Shown piece after piece: positions 7,580 through 8,390 of a stretch of 8,390 bases of DNA (its first letter is position 1; the number at the start of each line of letters is the position of its first letter). Below the pieces are notes generated by a model. It was given only the letters and a program-made list of their open reading frames with translations. It was not told the origin of the DNA and did not search any database. A program made the position numbers and the translations under genes. The stretch comes from Spirochaetota bacterium. GTDB lineage: Bacteria > Spirochaetota > Spirochaetia > Treponematales > Rectinemataceae. The stretch is taken from positions 1 through 8,390 of the forward strand of contig JAEZSM010000158.1 of assembly GCA_023421875.1 (NCBI GenBank). Direction: 5' to 3'.

Positions 7580-8390
7580 TCAGGCATTGTCGGCGGAAGG
7601 CCCGGAATACTGCCTGAGGCTCGAGCCGGAACTGCTCTTTTCAACCTCGATACGGGCTGGAATTCGGGTCTTGAGTTCGGTCACGTGGGATACGATACCG
7701 ATGACCCTTGAGCCCCTGATTCTGTCCAGCACCCGTATGGCCCTGTCCAGGGATTCCTCGTCCAGGGAACCGAAGCCCTCGTCGATGAATACCGACTCCA
7801 GACTCACAGCCCCGCGCTGTTCCCGCAACGAGTCGGCCAGACCCAGGGCCAGACTGATCGAAGTCAGGAATTTCTCTCCCCCCGAAAGGGTACCGCTGGA
7901 GCGATCCTGGCCAGTCCATGAGTCTAAAACCCGCAAGCCCAGCCCTATCCTTCCTCTGCCCGAAGCCTGGCCTTCCTCAGGCTTGAGGTAGTACCTGCCT
8001 TCGGACATTTTTGAAAGATGGACGGAGGCGCGGCGGATTACCTGCCTGAAGTACATGGCCAGCACATAGTTCTTAAAAGGAAGCCTCCTGCCGGATATTT
8101 CGCCCCGCAGAAGCTCCGACAGCCCGTAAAGGCCCCTCGAGCCTTCGTCCGCCTTCGACCGCGCTTCGGCCAGTACCGCCCGCCGCGCGAGGGCTTCTTG
8201 CAGCCGATCGATCCGGAGGCTCAGCTCCTCGCCCCGGCTGCGCGCGTCGTCCCGTGCCAAGCGGAGCGTATCAATCTCGGCCTTCAGCGCCTCCGGATCG
8301 ATCTGTTCGCCCCCCAGGGCCCTGCGCTCTTCGGCGAGCTGGGCAGCCTCGGAGTCCGCCGCCGCCCTCGCCGCCGCCAGGGCTTCGCGG
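7580..8390 (-). CDS. sbcC: Exonuclease subunit SbcC, C-terminal part (partial)
   Basis: SbcC is the Rad50-like ATPase that works with the nuclease SbcD to cut DNA hairpins and process blocked DNA ends. The visible 269 codons are the C-terminus; the frame remains open to the right window edge, so the start and the Walker A half are outside. The first 80 or so visible residues are rich in Ala, Glu, Arg and Leu with no proline-glycine breaks except one, fitting the returning arm of the long coiled coil. Then come YVLAMYFRQVIRRAS, the ABC signature LSGGEKF (codons near 7888-7868), Walker B with SVFIDEGFGSLD (catalytic Asp-Glu near 7783-7778) and the switch His in IVSHVTEL (near 7687). The serine-rich tail ends SADNA. 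A TTG at 8260 is not a start, since the frame continues upstream. It converges on the dehydrogenase with a 45-nt gap. SbcD would be expected upstream or nearby. Confidence 0.95.
   Translation of the reverse strand, partial: REALAAARAAADSEAAQLAEERRALGGEQIDPEALKAEIDTLRLARDDARSRGEELSLRIDRLQEALARRAVLAEARSKADEGSRGLYGLSELLRGEISGRRLPFKNYVLAMYFRQVIRRASVHLSKMSEGRYYLKPEEGQASGRGRIGLGLRVLDSWTGQDRSSGTLSGGEKFLTSISLALGLADSLREQRGAVSLESVFIDEGFGSLDEESLDRAIRVLDRIRGSRVIGIVSHVTELKTRIPARIEVEKSSSGSSLRQYSGPSADNA

Noticed and set aside
7580..8260. A self-contained 226-residue ATPase starting at TTG 8260
   Set aside because: The frame continues without a stop to the window edge with coiled-coil sequence, and the protein lacks Walker A, so it is the C-terminal part of a larger SbcC.

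Overview
The window is ordinary chromosomal DNA from a moderately GC-rich bacterium with a diderm-style periplasm. The solute-binding protein has a plain Sec signal peptide with no lipobox cysteine, and the ribosome-binding sites are strong AGGAGG types. From memory of related proteins, the sequence style (OppA ending its signal peptide in GAQ, an OppC with an enlarged external loop, SbcC and an iron-type alcohol dehydrogenase close by) suggests a spirochaete of the Treponema group. That placement is an inference and was not searched.

Layout. Positions 2-169 hold the 3' end of an unrecognised plus-strand gene. It converges on a complete five-gene oligopeptide/dipeptide ABC importer on the minus strand, read in the order oppA (6109-4565), oppB (4340-3411), oppC (3397-2321), oppD (2302-1310), oppF (1317-313). 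A divergent plus-strand gene for an iron-dependent (group III) alcohol dehydrogenase lies at 6353-7534. The rightmost minus-strand gene, from 7580 to the window edge, is the C-terminal part of the exonuclease subunit SbcC.

How the transporter works together: OppA captures peptides in the periplasm, OppB and OppC form the membrane channel, and OppD and OppF are the two ATPases. oppB-C-D-F are tightly packed (13 nt gap, 18 nt gap, 8 nt overlap). oppA is separated from oppB by 224 nt that carry a textbook intrinsic terminator and a perfect AT-rich inverted repeat. This arrangement would allow oppA to be made in excess over the membrane and ATPase subunits.

Regulatory DNA: a good sigma-70-like promoter precedes oppA, and a weaker candidate precedes the dehydrogenase. 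Both lie in a 243-nt divergent spacer that also holds two pairs of short tandem repeats. The 143-nt convergent spacer at the left holds two intrinsic terminators, one per strand, whose outer arms can also pair with each other. I see no mobile element, CRISPR array, tRNA, rRNA or phage gene. No part of the window clearly looks like an undescribed system. The most interesting points are regulatory architecture and the OppC loop.
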